Positions 8,855-21,200 of a DNA stretch of 64,000 nucleotides are shown here, piece by piece. Position numbers and translations under genes: made by a program. Every line of letters begins with the position of its first letter. Position 1 is the first letter of the stretch. Source of the stretch: Cercis canadensis (Eukaryota > Streptophyta > Magnoliopsida > Fabales > Fabaceae); NCBI GenBank assembly GCA_003255065.1, contig QAOA01003428.1:1-64000 (forward strand). The letters are read 5' to 3'. The notes under the pieces are model-generated. The model was not told the origin of the DNA. It saw only the letters and a program-made list of their open reading frames with translations, and did not search any database.

Positions 8855-11548
8855 CTAATCTATTAAAGTACAAGAGGAAGATGAATCCTGCCCATTAGCA
8901 GTAGAAGATTTCACTTCAGTTTTTTGAGGAGAAAATATAAAAGGTTTTGGTGGGATTTCTAACTGTTGTAAGCTCCCTTCTAACATTTCAATCACCCTAC
9001 TCATGGGAGGCCTATCTGATGGGATTGTCTGTATGCACCACAATCCCACTATAATCATTTTCTTTGCAATTTCATTTTCCTCTGTAGTTGTAGCACCTTT
9101 CCATACTATATTGCTGCCCACCTCAACATGTCTATATATCCAGTGGGGAAAATATATCTCACTTGTATCATTTACTTCACTGGTTCTGTTCTGTTTTCCT
9201 CCAGCCATTTCCAGAATCATCATCCCATAACTATACACATCAGACTTGTGTGAGACTCCTCCAAAGGTTCTGTTCCATACTTCTGGAGCAATATATCCAA
9301 CTGTTCCTCTGGCGTCCAACATTGAGATGATACTGTTTGTCTTTGAGCAGAGCTTAGCCAGCCCAAAATCTGCTATTTTCGGGGAAAAGTTCTTATCCAA
9401 AAGGATATTGTTGGGTTTTATGTCAAAATGCAAAATCCGAGTGTTGCAACCCCGATGCAAGTACTCCAATCCTCTAGCTATGCCTTCTGCAATTTGATGT
9501 AAGCTCTCCCAACTCAAGGGTGGATTGGTTTCTGAATCTTTGTTGTATATGAACTTTTCAAGTGATCCATTGGGCATGTATTCATAGACAAGATCTTTCT
9601 TGGGAGCTTCCAAACAAAAGCCCAGGAGATTGACAACATTTACATGAGAAGTTTTGCTGATGCTTACAACTTCGTTGATAAAATCTTCACCATTACCTTT
9701 GGAAGCATTCAGTACCTTCACAGCGACAGGGAAACTGTTGATTAGATATCCTTTGTATACAACACCATAACCCCCTTCTCCTAGTTTGACTTCAAAAGAG
9801 TTGGTTATTTTCTTGATGTCTGAGAATGTATATCTTTTTATGGATAGAGGTCCATGGTTTCTGATCAAGGTCTCAATGTCCTGATCATCCTTCGTCATCT
9901 GCCGTAAGTTCAAAACTAATAATAATTTACGTCTAAAATAACAAAGAACCGTACATATTAGGAGTGCTCCAATACCACTGGTTGCTATTAAACCTGCAAG
10001 TAGAAATAGAAGCTAATTCAAATGATGGAGCTCTATTGCAGAGTCTTTCAGTTCCATAACATAAACATGGGGCACTTTGATGTTTCATATAAAGGTTCAG
10101 TTTTTAATGTGTTTACAATGTGTGAATTAGAACTTTTCTCTTTTATGAGGAGCTTGGATTCTGTGTGACAATTAATCGGATAGGTAATGATCATCAGCTA
10201 TATATATTTATATTAGTCTCATGAGTTTGTATTTCAGTTCATCTTGTATACTCGAAAAATCTCCTGCATAATATACTTGAATATCTAATGAGCAGTAAAT
10301 AATGCTTTGAAGGTCTAGTCATTACCATTTTCTCCATTTTTCCTCTGGTATGTTTCTTTTATGACCAACCGATGACAATTGTGTGAAGGAAATGAGAAAA
10401 GAGGATATAATTTGAGAATTAAATTACATAACGTACCTATCTTTGTTAAATGAATCCTGCTTCCTCCTCCCCCTGCCACCAAAACAGAGCATAATCAAAT
10501 AACAGAACACACTTGTTAACTTGTGATTTCTTTTATAAACAATCAAGTTAATGGTGGTGTTGCAAAACCATAAAGCTTGGGAATCAGAAGCCAATATGTA
10601 ACAGTATTTCAGGAAAATTGTGGAAAGGGGTATGCTAAATGCATAGTGTGAGGGAAGATATGAAACTGTAGTGTGCTCCGACAGCAGATAAATGCAAGCC
10701 AGGTCATGGAACTCTCATTTTGATCCAAAATTTGTCTCTTAAACTCTCTATTCCAGAAAACAACATTCAATTTAAGAGTGAGAAAGAGAAGTAAGGTCAA
10801 TTTATGCATGAAATGTACCTTTGCAGTCATTGCTTCGTACGCTGCCATCCTTACAGTAGCACAAAATCTCCTTTCTGGTATTATTGTAGCCACAGAACCC
10901 ACCAGAAGCCTCACACTCCTTGCAACCATTACTTGTTTGCCAATCAAGCACAAACCCTTCGTTCATGGCCCCAGCAAATTGATTCATCAACCCATTACTT
11001 GTAATCTGATCCTTCAACACCGTCACCATAACATTCTCCTGACAATTCTGATTCCACTGAAATCCATTAGTCTCATTCCCCATAAAAAACACAAAGGATT
11101 CATTGACGCCAGACCTCAAACACCTTATGGACGATACATCAGAAGGGTGAGAAGAGCAATTGTAGTGGAAACTGAGGTTCAAATTTAAGGGGGAGTGAGA
11201 AAGGGGTAAACTTCCAATGGGAAATTCGTGAAGTGCCCTTGGACATGTTTGGTTTGCAGTATCAAAATCAACGAGGTGAATACTATGATTAACGTAGTCT
11301 ATTTCTTTGACATAGTAGTATAATCCTGGTGGTGGAGAGAAAATGGGGTGGCCGGTGTCGGAGCAAATAAGGCCGAATTCCCGATAACCGCAATATTGGT
11401 CGGGAGGGGAGCCTTGGGACAGCCAAAATGGATATCTGATCTCAGGTCCATTTCTGCAGCGGTCAGTGTGACAAGAAGTAGAGTTGATAGCACAGGAATT
11501 GATGAACAATAGAAACAGAGCAAACAGAAAGTATACCAGTTTCAACAT
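8855..11548 (-). CDS. LRK10L-type receptor-like Ser/Thr protein kinase, intact
   Basis: Exons 11548-10819 (730 nt), 10472-10437 (36 nt) and 9993-8855 (1139 nt) join in frame to 634 aa, all with GT-AG borders. Residues 1-20 form a signal peptide. A cysteine-rich GUB_WAK_bind domain follows (RYPFW, CGYREFGLIC), then a WAK_assoc domain ending CKECEASGGFCGYNN...CYCKDG near residue 235. A membrane helix spans about 256-275. The kinase has GEGGYG (327-332), the AVK lysine near 348, HFDIKPNN with Asp near 446 (non-RD, typical of the family), an intact DFG near 464, and APE. The chosen start is the first Met before the signal peptide. It is the head-to-tail neighbour of the truncated kinase and has the same three-exon plan and the same 730-nt first exon, so the pair is a tandem duplicate. 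The family is linked to immunity and rust or abscisic-acid responses; the ligand is unknown. Confidence 0.93.
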
Positions 11549-11651
11549 TAGGTACTATTGTTTCCGTTGTTGGATGGACACACTTCACAATTTGGCTGAG
11601 TTTATGTAATGAAATGGTTAGAGTAGGAAAAGGATCAAGCTTTTCTAGTCT

Positions 11652-11737
11652 TTGACTTGACACGGGAAATTTCTAGGCAAAGAAATGGAGTTTTCTTGGC
11701 GCAGGAGGTTTGGCAACTTTCCACAAGCAAAAGTCAA
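11652..11737. promoter_or_regulatory. W-box cluster upstream of the intact receptor kinase
   Basis: TTGACT at 11652-11657 overlaps TTGACA at 11657-11662 on the plus strand, and AGTCAA at 11732-11737 gives TTGACT on the minus strand. They lie 100-190 bases upstream of the ATG. TTGAC is the WRKY core and would fit an immune-responsive receptor gene. The core is short, so chance occurrence is possible. Confidence 0.35.
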
Positions 11738-12443
11738 TTTGTCGAGCACCGGCATTTTGTGACTTTTGTCTACTTTTGATGTTCACACTGACCCAATCTC
11801 GTTAACTATATGATTGTAATGTAAAAAATACGATTTTATCTCATATAGGTATATAATATTTTTTTTTATAAAAGTCGTTAATGTAAAAAATATTTAATTT
11901 TGATTATTAAAAATAAATAGTTAAAATTAAATATTTTTACATTAATAGTTGTCATATTGTTATATCAAATATATAATATTTCTTTGATGTAATAGTATGA
12001 AAATCGTTAATGTAAAAAAATAAATAATTAAAATTAAATATTTTTATATGAGTAATTGTTATATTGTCACATAAAAAAGGTATCATATACTTTCTTAATA
12101 TGTAAAAAAACCTTCTAAAAGAAATTATATAATTAAGTATTGAGTAAGACCATTTACCAATGAATAAATCTAAGATACAATAAAATTTAAGGATTTAGCT
12201 TGATGATAAAAATATAATAAATTAATTAAAGTTTAAATCTTATGGCTAACAATAGAGAAACAAATTGTCTTGAATGCATGAGGTGATGTAAAGGATTTGC
12301 CTGTATGAAAAGAGACTGAATCTTAGTATATAAAAATATCTGACCTTTAAAAAAAAATTAAAAATATAGTGATATGGGTTTGACGTTATGGTGAGGTGTA
12401 ATATTGACATATTGTGCATGTAGAACTTCATATCTAAATATGG

Positions 12444-12803
12444 TTTATTGGCAGTTTTGGTCCCTTATTTTACTAAGTCTTATGAGTCAATTTTTTATTT
12501 TTAAAACTCAACGATTTAGTCTTTGTATTTTAGTGAGTTTGATAGTTTTAGTTATTTCGATAGTCAACCTAACAACATGTTGACGTGACATAAATAAATT
12601 AATTTTTTTATTGTTATCATGCTAATGTGACATATAAATATTTGTATCATGTCAACATGCCGTTTGGTTAACTATTAGATTGATTAATAGAATGACTAAA
12701 ACTGTTAAACTTACTAAAATACATGAACCAAATTATTAAGTTTTAAAAATAGAAGACTAATTCATAAGTTTCAATAAAATTGGAGACTAAAACTGCCAAT
12801 AAA
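12444..12803. mobile_element. Foldback-type non-autonomous DNA transposon (360 bases)
   Basis: The ends are TTTATTGGCAGTTTT and its reverse complement AAAACTGCCAATAAA, and the inverted similarity continues inward for most of the element (for example the AAAACTCAACGATT arm against AATTATTAAGTTTT, and the GTTGACGTGACAT arm against ATCATGTCAACATG). The single-stranded form would fold into one long imperfect hairpin. No coding capacity. No clear target duplication was found. A relative of the left arm occurs near 20170-20400. Confidence 0.72.
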
Positions 12804-13907
12804 CTTCTAAACATTTGTCAAATGTTTGGTACGGATGAAAGTACAGAAATGGTTGGACAAGTTTATGTCTAGACTACGTAGATACCCGATGAATAAGGGT
12901 GTCATTGCCATCCCTTTCAAAATGAGAAGACATGCATCAAACTAGTGGGTAAGATCAAAAGCATGGGGCCAATTTTAGCTGGAGCATTATTTACTCCTTG
13001 AGTGTAGCAACTCTGTCCAGCTTGAAACAACTTATTTTGGCTGTACTATTTACAATCTACAAAAAAATAAAAAATAAAAAAGGAAAAAGGATTTCAAGTC
13101 TCTTATTTACTACTAACATTTTTTTTTCTTAACCTAGAAATAAGGGATCTTCTATTTGTGATGAGAGTCTTGTAATTAACTAATTTATAACCTAATTGAC
13201 AAATAAAGCAACATTTGAAAAAATAAAATTTACTCTTTTTTTTTTTTTTATGTATGNGTAAAAAAAAAAAACACAAAATAAAGTGCCTAATAATATTTGG
13301 AGTAATATTTATATTGTTATTAAGCTATTATTCCACTAACTTTTCTCCCTTCAATTATATCAAACGCACTGAAGGTACACATTTAGGAGTTGGCTTAATC
13401 TGTACAAACCATTATAATCTGCCTTGTGGAGTTGATAGTTGCATGATCTTCTGTAATTATAGCATCACAATTCCTAATTAAATTATTGCCCTAACACATG
13501 TCTCACTTTCAATTCGTCCAAAAAAAAAATCCAATTGACTGGATCCGTTGACCATGAACACGACTTAAAACCGTTTCGTAATTTGAGGTTAGGATAGTGG
13601 GTTTAAATATTTTTTCTCTCAAAATCTCTTATTAAACAGTTCACTTAACAAAATTTCATACATACACATTTGGCAGCCTTCAAGTTTAGTTGAGTCCACT
13701 GAAAAATTACAAGACCCCATTGCCATTCTATATGTTAACAGTTAAACCTAAAAAGCACATAAGTCGTAAGGTATATTTTAATAGTGAAGAATTTGAGTAA
13801 TTTTATTATAATAAATCAGAAATTTAAACCTGTGCAAAATGAACATCTTCGTTCCAACCCAAAACCCAAAAAAGTGGAAAAGAAAACCAAATAGGAGAAT
13901 TGCATTG

Positions 13908-14455
13908 CAGATGTTTTGTTACATTCATAGCCCATAAGAGGGGGAAAAAGATGTTTTGTTGCATTACAAGCACTTTGTGACTGTTGAAAGTTTTTCTGTT
14001 GCTGTAAAGTGACTGTTGAACATTTTGGTGATAATGCAACACTAGCCCAAGAAAGGGAAGGTTGAATTTTGAAGGAAAGGAGCCCGGCCCATCATTCACA
14101 CACTTAAAATGGGCCTAGTACTACACTAAGATCTAGCTATTGATGACAATATGAAAGAGAAAAGGAAAAGCCCAACCCAGTCCATGACANCAGATGTTAT
14201 GTTACATTCATAACCCATAAGTCATAAGAGGGGGAAAAAGATGTTATGTTGCATTACAAGCACTTTGTGACTGTTGAAAGTTTGAACATTTTGGTGATAA
14301 TGCAACACTAGCCCAAGAAAGGGAAGGTTGAATTTTGAAGGAAAGGAGCCCGGCCCATCATTCACACACTTAAAATGGGCCTAGTACTACACTAAGATCT
14401 AGCTATTGATGACAATATGAAAGAGAAAAGGAAAAGCCCAACCCAGTCCATGACA
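13908..14455. repeat. Near-identical direct duplication joined by a single N (likely unmerged haplotypes)
   Basis: 13908-14189 and 14191-14455 are copies of one segment separated by an N at 14190. They differ by a 24-base deletion, an inserted CATAAGT-like stretch of 7-8 bases and a few substitutions. This is the same pattern as at 6711-7263 and fits two alleles placed side by side. It lies just downstream of the CBP60 gene's 3' end and does not affect its exons. Confidence 0.7.
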
Positions 14456-14551
14456 GGGAGGAAGGAGTTTTGTGATGGGCTAGCTACACACTTGACACAG
14501 CCTAATTCCTCTTCTTAGTTCTTACTATATATACAGCAGAAACAAGTAGAC

Positions 14552-17500
14552 CTAATTCCACCTAGTTGAAGGGGTTATATCACCATCAGATTGTGACTCT
14601 GAGAAGCTATAAGCAATGCCACTCCCGAATGATGATGTTGTTGCATATGTAGAATTCATAGCCCACTCGTTACACCCAACTTGTGCAGTGCCAGTGCCAG
14701 AGCCAGAGCCAGAGCCAGACGCAGTGCTTGGTCCATATCCTGTCACCTCTATTGATGATTTATCCTCAAAGTAATCGTTTTGCTCATATGACACTATCAA
14801 TGATTGATGGTTGTTGTTGTTTGGATATTGCTCCATACTTTGACCTATTCAATCATTTTCACGTATATTATCACTAACTACAACTGAATACAAAATTCCA
14901 ACCCAAAAAAAAAAAAAAAAAAATCTTCTTAAAATACCTTGTGTTAATAAGGCGATGTTATCACTCAAAAGTGCATCAATTTCCTCCAAGGTATTCCATC
15001 TCATATATGCATCTCTCACCAATTTCTCTATATAGCTCTGCAAGTCACCAATAACATACATTAGAAGATTAATCACTGATCATAACTAATAGCTAGCTAG
15101 TATATATAATCTATAAATTGATGCTATAGCTAATTAATGAGTAGAACTAGATTGGTTCTATTTCTCGTACCCTATTCATATTGCTCAGCTCTCTGGTGGG
15201 AATAATCTGGCCATTGATTTCAGCTCTAATCAATTGGCAGACGGGATTCAGAAGCATAGTGAAATGAGATCCACGGTGCACATACTGCTTGTTTCCCATG
15301 TTGCAAGTCTTTGCGTGCTTGATTGTCGCATCCCACATTTTATCTGACATCCCAATCCCTAAAACCTATTTTATTCAAGAAACAGTTAGTTCCATTTCGT
15401 AAGTAAGAATCAATATATTGCTGGATCTAGCTATTAGAATAGAGAAATTAATGGCAATGTTGATATATATATATATATATATACATACCTTTCTGAGTTT
15501 ATTAGGGTCAACCACGGACAGCTTGAGAAAGTCTTGCACTGTTTTAATTCCCTCTTCAGATAACTTTTTGTGGAAAGCACCATCTTTCCCAATCTTCTCT
15601 AGGCGCCAAACTTCATCATGCAACATTGGTGGATGGTGCTTTTTGTACACTTCAAATTTATAAAAATAAATTTGATTAATAACAAATATAGACATAAAGT
15701 ATACATATATACGAATATAAGCTACTTTTAAACCCACACAATACAAATTTTGGGTACCATTATAAATTTAACTGAACATTAAATATAAGGTTAATTAGTT
15801 TGAGAATTACAAACAAAAAAATAAACTATCGCTAATTAGTTCAAATTAAATACCACTAGATCGTGCTTTTGACCACAGGGTTTTGAAACCATTGACTGAG
15901 ATCCAAGTCCAGCAAATTGCAAAATTTAATTGAAGTAGAAATTAAGATAATATAGAAAAGAAAAGTATTCGCAAGAGTTCATTGCATCAATAGGTACGTG
16001 AGGATTATCTTGCAGGTTTATTTTTTATTTTTTTTCACTAAATGGTTGCATTAGTGGGACCATGAGTAACTATTAAGATATTATGCAATGCTCTTAGCTG
16101 TATGTTTGACCAAACAATCACTATCTACTTATAGTCATGATAAAAGAGATCCAAACACAAGAAAAGAAGTAGGATGATAATCCTTTACTTATTCGAAAGG
16201 GTGAAAGGGAACCCTATATGGTTATTGAAGGCACCAGCAATTCCATTAATTTAAAGTGTAAAGTTAATGTTTAATTTAGTCAAAGTGGAACCTCATTAAT
16301 CATCCCAACTTTATAGTTTATACTCTCTCAATATATGCATAATTTAGTCTAAAAATGTTTTATGACTTTTTATGCTTTTTAATTTTTTTTTTTTATTCTT
16401 GTGGCATATGCAACTTGGGCTCAAGATAACAATAATGGGGATTAAATTTAAGAATCTGAATTCATATATAGTTTTCAGACACAAATATGAAGATTAAAGA
16501 ATTTTATATATTAACTTTGATTACTAGTTTTCAACAGCCTATTACCTATATATATATAAACAAAAGGGCACTTGTGTACCAACTAACTAATAAATAATGG
16601 TTGATATTATTAATCATGAGTAAGTTGAAGTGAAAAAAGGGTCAGAGCTTCATATATATATATATATACATCAAAGACCACTAGAATGTAAGGAGTATAA
16701 TATGCAATCATTTAATCAAGAATAGTTCATATATATCCAAACATAGAAAAACATTCAGTTGGCCATAATCTACATTTACCTTAGATAATCATGCTTGCAA
16801 ATAGCAGAAAATATGTTTAAAAAATAATGCAAATTAGGGCATTGGATAGTATTATATATATTCAAATTGATAATACTCACATTCTCCCCGATGATCCTTT
16901 ACAACAAATGCATCAGTCATGCCTTCACGAATTCGGACATCTAGAGTGCTCCCTGTAGCCACTCTCACCGCAACCCTAAATTTCCTGCTCCTAATCCAAC
17001 TAGAGTTATCAGTAAACTCAATGTCCCCAGTTGGTGCAATTCCATCCCTCATGGTGATGTTCAACTCTCCGGTAAGCAATGGTCGCTTCCCGGTTCTCTC
17101 CTTCACTATGTGACTATTGAATTGCTCACTAGTCCATGCCTCAGTATCCCCAGGTGGAAAATCTCCGTCAAGAACCACGATTTCGAGCTTGATCGGGTGA
17201 GGGAGACTTGTGGGAACCATTTGATCACCGTTCTTGTCAACAAGAATGATGGTGATAGGGTTCCCATCAATGTCTAGTATCCTGCTAGCAGTGAATATAG
17301 GTAGCGAAAGCTTCTTGCTGAATATTAACTGCAAGCTTGATGGTTGCTCCATGGCTTGTATTCGCAAAGAAGGAGACCTAGTTATTGAGCGTGGACAACA
17401 ATGTCGCATAGCACGCTCTACCTCTTCATTCACCTAATCAAGAAAGGGAGTTTGGTTAGACAACTACACCAAATGAACAACAAATTAATCCTAGCAAATT

Positions 17501-18001
17501 AAGTAGTAACTTTTAGACAAGTTGTGCATAATATGGTTGTTATTTGCTTTTTATTAGTATAAAAAACCCACTTGCACGGGTGAACCAAACTTATAACCCA
17601 AATATACATATCTATCTCAGAGAAAATTAAGTATAATAGTTAACTTACCACTCTTCTAAGCAAAGGTTCCAAGCCTGAGAAAAGGTTCTGCAAGTTTTTC
17701 ACCATAACCACTTCTCCTATTACCCTGTCAAGAATTGATGCATGAGAAGTAAGAGTTAATTAGATGAAGGTTTTTGTAGATGGAAGAAAGCAGTTAAACA
17801 AGATTGAAGCATAGTACTTAATTAAGCTTCATAAATGAATTTAGAAGTTGAAGAAAGAAGAGCAAGTAAAGAAATATAGTTCGATGAGATGGAGTACACA
17901 TACGAAGCAAAAGAAGGTCTAGTAGTAGTAGGTCTCATGCGTTTGTCGGTTGGCGTATCTGGGTCAGGATCAGAATCATCAAAAAACCGTTTGGCAGCCA
18001 T
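14552..18001 (-). CDS. CBP60: CALMODULIN-BINDING PROTEIN 60 family protein
   Basis: Seven exons: 18001-17904, 17724-17649, 17433-16881, 15649-15489, 15365-15171, 15037-14938 and 14844-14552. All have GT-AG borders and matching phases, giving 491 aa. The start is the first Met after the upstream TTG-GGA-AAA; translation begins [11 protein letters not shown]. Family marks are a short acidic/basic N-terminus, then SVIGEVVM and [17 protein letters not shown] (about 33-68), the conserved core with [18 protein letters not shown] and DGNPI, then [25 protein letters not shown] and [19 protein letters not shown]60 proteins are plant nuclear DNA-binding regulators. CBP60g and SARD1 drive salicylic-acid synthesis genes, while others such as CBP60a repress immunity. 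I cannot assign a subgroup. The C-terminus carries a Gly-Ser/Gly-Thr tract (about 437-448) from a coding microsatellite. Members of about 450-650 aa exist, so the length is normal. Confidence 0.95.
15463..15483. repeat. (TA)n microsatellite in a CBP60 intron
   Basis: An uninterrupted TA run in the intron just before exon 4's donor side. A second, shorter TA run lies near 16652-16670 in the large intron between exons 3 and 4. Confidence 0.9.
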
Positions 18002-18090
18002 TTTTCCCAAGATTTCAGCAGCTAAGATTCAGAGATTGGTATTAATCAGAGGTCTGAGTGAGATGAGGGAAGAACCGAAGAGGGCATCCG

Positions 18091-18100
18091 CTTTTATATC
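18091..18100 (-). promoter_or_regulatory. TATA box of the CBP60 gene
   Basis: GATATAAAAG on the minus strand, about 90 bases upstream of the ATG at 18001. This would place transcription start near 18065 and give a short leader. Confidence 0.55.
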
Positions 18101-18208
18101 TATAAGGTATTAGACTATAATACTTGGGTTGCGTGAAAAAGAAGCTTCTTGGAATGTCGGAGGAAATAGCCAAGCAACGTTGTGGCCTAGACATATGATG
18201 TAACGACT

Positions 18209-18235
18209 TTGACGTCAACAGCCATCTAAAGTCAA
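18209..18235. promoter_or_regulatory. TGACGTCA palindrome with overlapping and adjacent W-box cores upstream of CBP60
   Basis: TTGACGTCAA at 18209-18218 is a perfect 10-base palindrome. It contains TGACGTCA (a strong TGA/bZIP site) and a TTGAC WRKY core on each strand. A further TTGACT (minus strand) lies at 18230-18235. The cluster is about 210-235 bases upstream of the ATG and just upstream of the TATA box. TGA and WRKY factors regulate salicylic-acid immunity, which fits a CBP60 gene; function here is inferred. Confidence 0.5.
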
Positions 18236-18240
18236 TCAAT

Positions 18241-21200
18241 CTCCTGCCCTCTCTTTTTCTCTCATAAGGAAGATATAAGCTAATAGGGCAACTAGGACCC
18301 GCAAATATTGGAAATCCTTTGATTCAAGATTGAATGGTATAAAAATCAAACCATCCTTTTTGAATATTTTTTTAATTAAGAATTAATTTAATCATAAAAC
18401 TTAAATTGTTAGTAACAAACTTGATCATTTAACTAGATATTTTTTCTTACTCCATACTACCTTCACATCCTAAAAACTTATCTCTTCTTATAGATCTTAT
18501 TTTATATCCTAACATTTTCCACACACGTTATTGGCATATAGTGATTTATTTTTGTTTCTTTTTTTTTTTCCGTCTTTTATGGTTTGAACAGTACTCCCAT
18601 AATTTTAAATTTGGTCAATCTACCTGTTTCTAGGAAGGATCGAATCCGTGTTGGGTCCCTCAATCGATGGTGACCAAAGCTCACTATCAGCAAAACTTTT
18701 AAAGCCATGTACGAAAACAAGAAACTCATTTGTTATTTACATAGCAGCTAACAAATGATTCTTTGTTAGTATTTGTTTAAAGGTTACTTTTTAACTTTTT
18801 TCCTGATAGAAATTCTTTCTTTCAACTTTGAAAACTGTTTTCAACTATTAACTAGATGTATGGTCTTGTTTGCTGGCCACTAAAACAAGGAGGATTAATA
18901 AAGAAATGGGCCATTAACTAGATGTAGAAACTCATATATTCCTCCCCTTTCAACAACTTTTTATGGAGTGTGGAATAAATGAAAAGGGAGGGGGAGGGTG
19001 GGAGAAAGAAAAAAAAAAAGGGCATAGAAAACCAAGTAATTATTCTAATATTCCCTCAAATTAATAGTGACTCTTCCATAAAAAGATGTCACTAGAATTC
19101 GCAGGTGAATCCTTTTGTTGTGAGTGTAAAGATTTGAAAATCAATGTCTAATAGTAGCACTGTTGCTTGAGAGCAGACAAAAAAGAGCAAAAGGGAGTTA
19201 TGAGGTATGCGAGCGGTCCAATTATGAAATTGGAAAATGGAAGTTTGGCAGCTCTTTCCTGTCTCCATGGCAGTGTGGGACACTAGTCCCTATTACACCC
19301 ATTTGAGAGCTTCATGTCCCTCCACATGGCACGCCCTCAAGGCCCTCTCAAATTTGGCCAAGAAACGAAGAGACTAATCCTTTTCATTTTGACTGGAAAA
19401 TTTTTCCATTTTCCACAGTTAGACTAATTAATAACAGTAATTACGCGGTGCTAAACACGTCCTCTTTATTAATCTCATTTTTATTTTTGGTCTCCCTCAC
19501 CTAAATCTTTTGGACACAAGCGAAGAACAGTTTCGCCGAAAAGGGAACAGGTAATACAAACAAAAGAGTGAATTAGCATATATAGTTTCCAAGCATGATG
19601 GTGAGTGATGTGTATATTATCTAGTATACAATTGACAAGAGTTTATGAAGCTCAAGTGAAACCATCAAGCAGTTTCTGCGTAATGTTTCAATTAATATAA
19701 AATATAGGACTCTGTAAATTCGTCCTTTTTGTTTTCATCTCTCTCGGGTCCATAGGACATGCACTACGAAATATGAATTAAGATATATGAGTTTTTTAGT
19801 TTGGACTGGTATATACTTCAACTAAATAGAATTATTACCCATTCCTTTCAATGATATCTAGTATTTAATCTAATCTAATCTAATGTAATTTATTATGTGT
19901 TATTATATAAAATTAACAAAGGATTTGTACTTCGATTTCTTGCTTGGAAGAAAATTTTATTTGACTAACACCAGTATTGATGTATCTTTTATGTACATTT
20001 CTAATATAATATAACATAGAAATCAAACCAACGATAACAATAAAAATTACATTTTTGAAAATAAAATAAGAACTTCTAAACATAAAACTCATAAGTTGTG
20101 AGAGCGATTTCAGTAGTTTAAGAACTTCCAAATATCATATAGGTGAAAGATGCCAAATGCCAAACTCATATTCTCAAAAGGTTTAATTTCACTTTTAGTC
20201 CTCATATTTAAATGATTCTTACAAGTCACTCATCTTATTTTAAAACTTAACTATTTGTTCCTTGTATTTTCGTGAGTTTAGCAATTTTAATTCTCTCGTT
20301 AGTCAACCTCACAGTATGTTGACGTGGCATAGATAAATTAGCTTTTTTATTGTTATCATTCTAATGTGGTATATAGAAATTAGTTTTTTTTATTGTTAAA
20401 TAACTATAAACATAATTAAGTCATAATTAACACAATAACAGAAAAAATAGGGAGTCACTATTATTACACCTTATTTTGCTAATGACACACCTTATTTAAT
20501 GTCCAAATATGATATAGATTAAATTACCTTCAATTAATATAGAAAGTTTTTAACTTTGACTAAAAAAAATTTATATTAAATGAGGGTTTTTATAATTGAC
20601 TAAAAAAATTTTATATTAAATGATAGTAAATTAGTTTATGTTATATTTAAATAATAAATAAGGTGTGATATTAACAAAATTGAATATGAAAATAGCAGTT
20701 TCTAAAAAATAAGTTTTTTTTATTTTTAAATAACTATTTTTAAAAAAAATTCACAAAATTCAAGAAGATAAAAAAAATTCAGATTAAGTAAAACTTGTAA
20801 AAAAAAAAATCCATATTTTTTCAAATTAAGTTCAGAAGAGATTTTACTAAAATTTCAATTTTTTTCACAAAGTTCAAAAATTAAAAAAAAAATATTAAAT
20901 AATTTCATCTAAATTTTTTAGTAAAATCTTTTATGAACTTAATCTGAAAAATAAAAAATAAAAATTTACTTGTTTACAATAGAGATCCATCAAATTGAAT
21001 TGTGGCAAATGGTGAATATATATATATATTTGATGTCAATTTTATTACGGGAAATTTTTTTAACACAGTACAATTTCAAGTGATTGATTTTCCCACTCTC
21101 CATCCTTGTTCACTTCCCAGAAATAAAATATAATAAAAAGAGACACTTGACAATGAAATGGAAGATTGAGAGAGATGGACACTTATGATGGAGATGTTCC

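Larger units (their letters stand above)
11738..14551. other. Intergenic AT-rich region with repeats
   Basis: No gene recognised. 11835-12090 holds two diverged AT-rich tandem copies (shared GTTAATGTAAAAAA and AATTAAATATTTTTA motifs). 12444-12803 is a foldback element described separately. There is a single N at 13257 between a T-run and an A-run. 13908-14455 is a duplicated segment around an N. Confidence 0.55.

Noticed and set aside
19860..19890. TCTAA repeats resembling telomere-like sequence
   Set aside because: Only three to four units and not the plant telomere heptamer; ordinary microsatellite.
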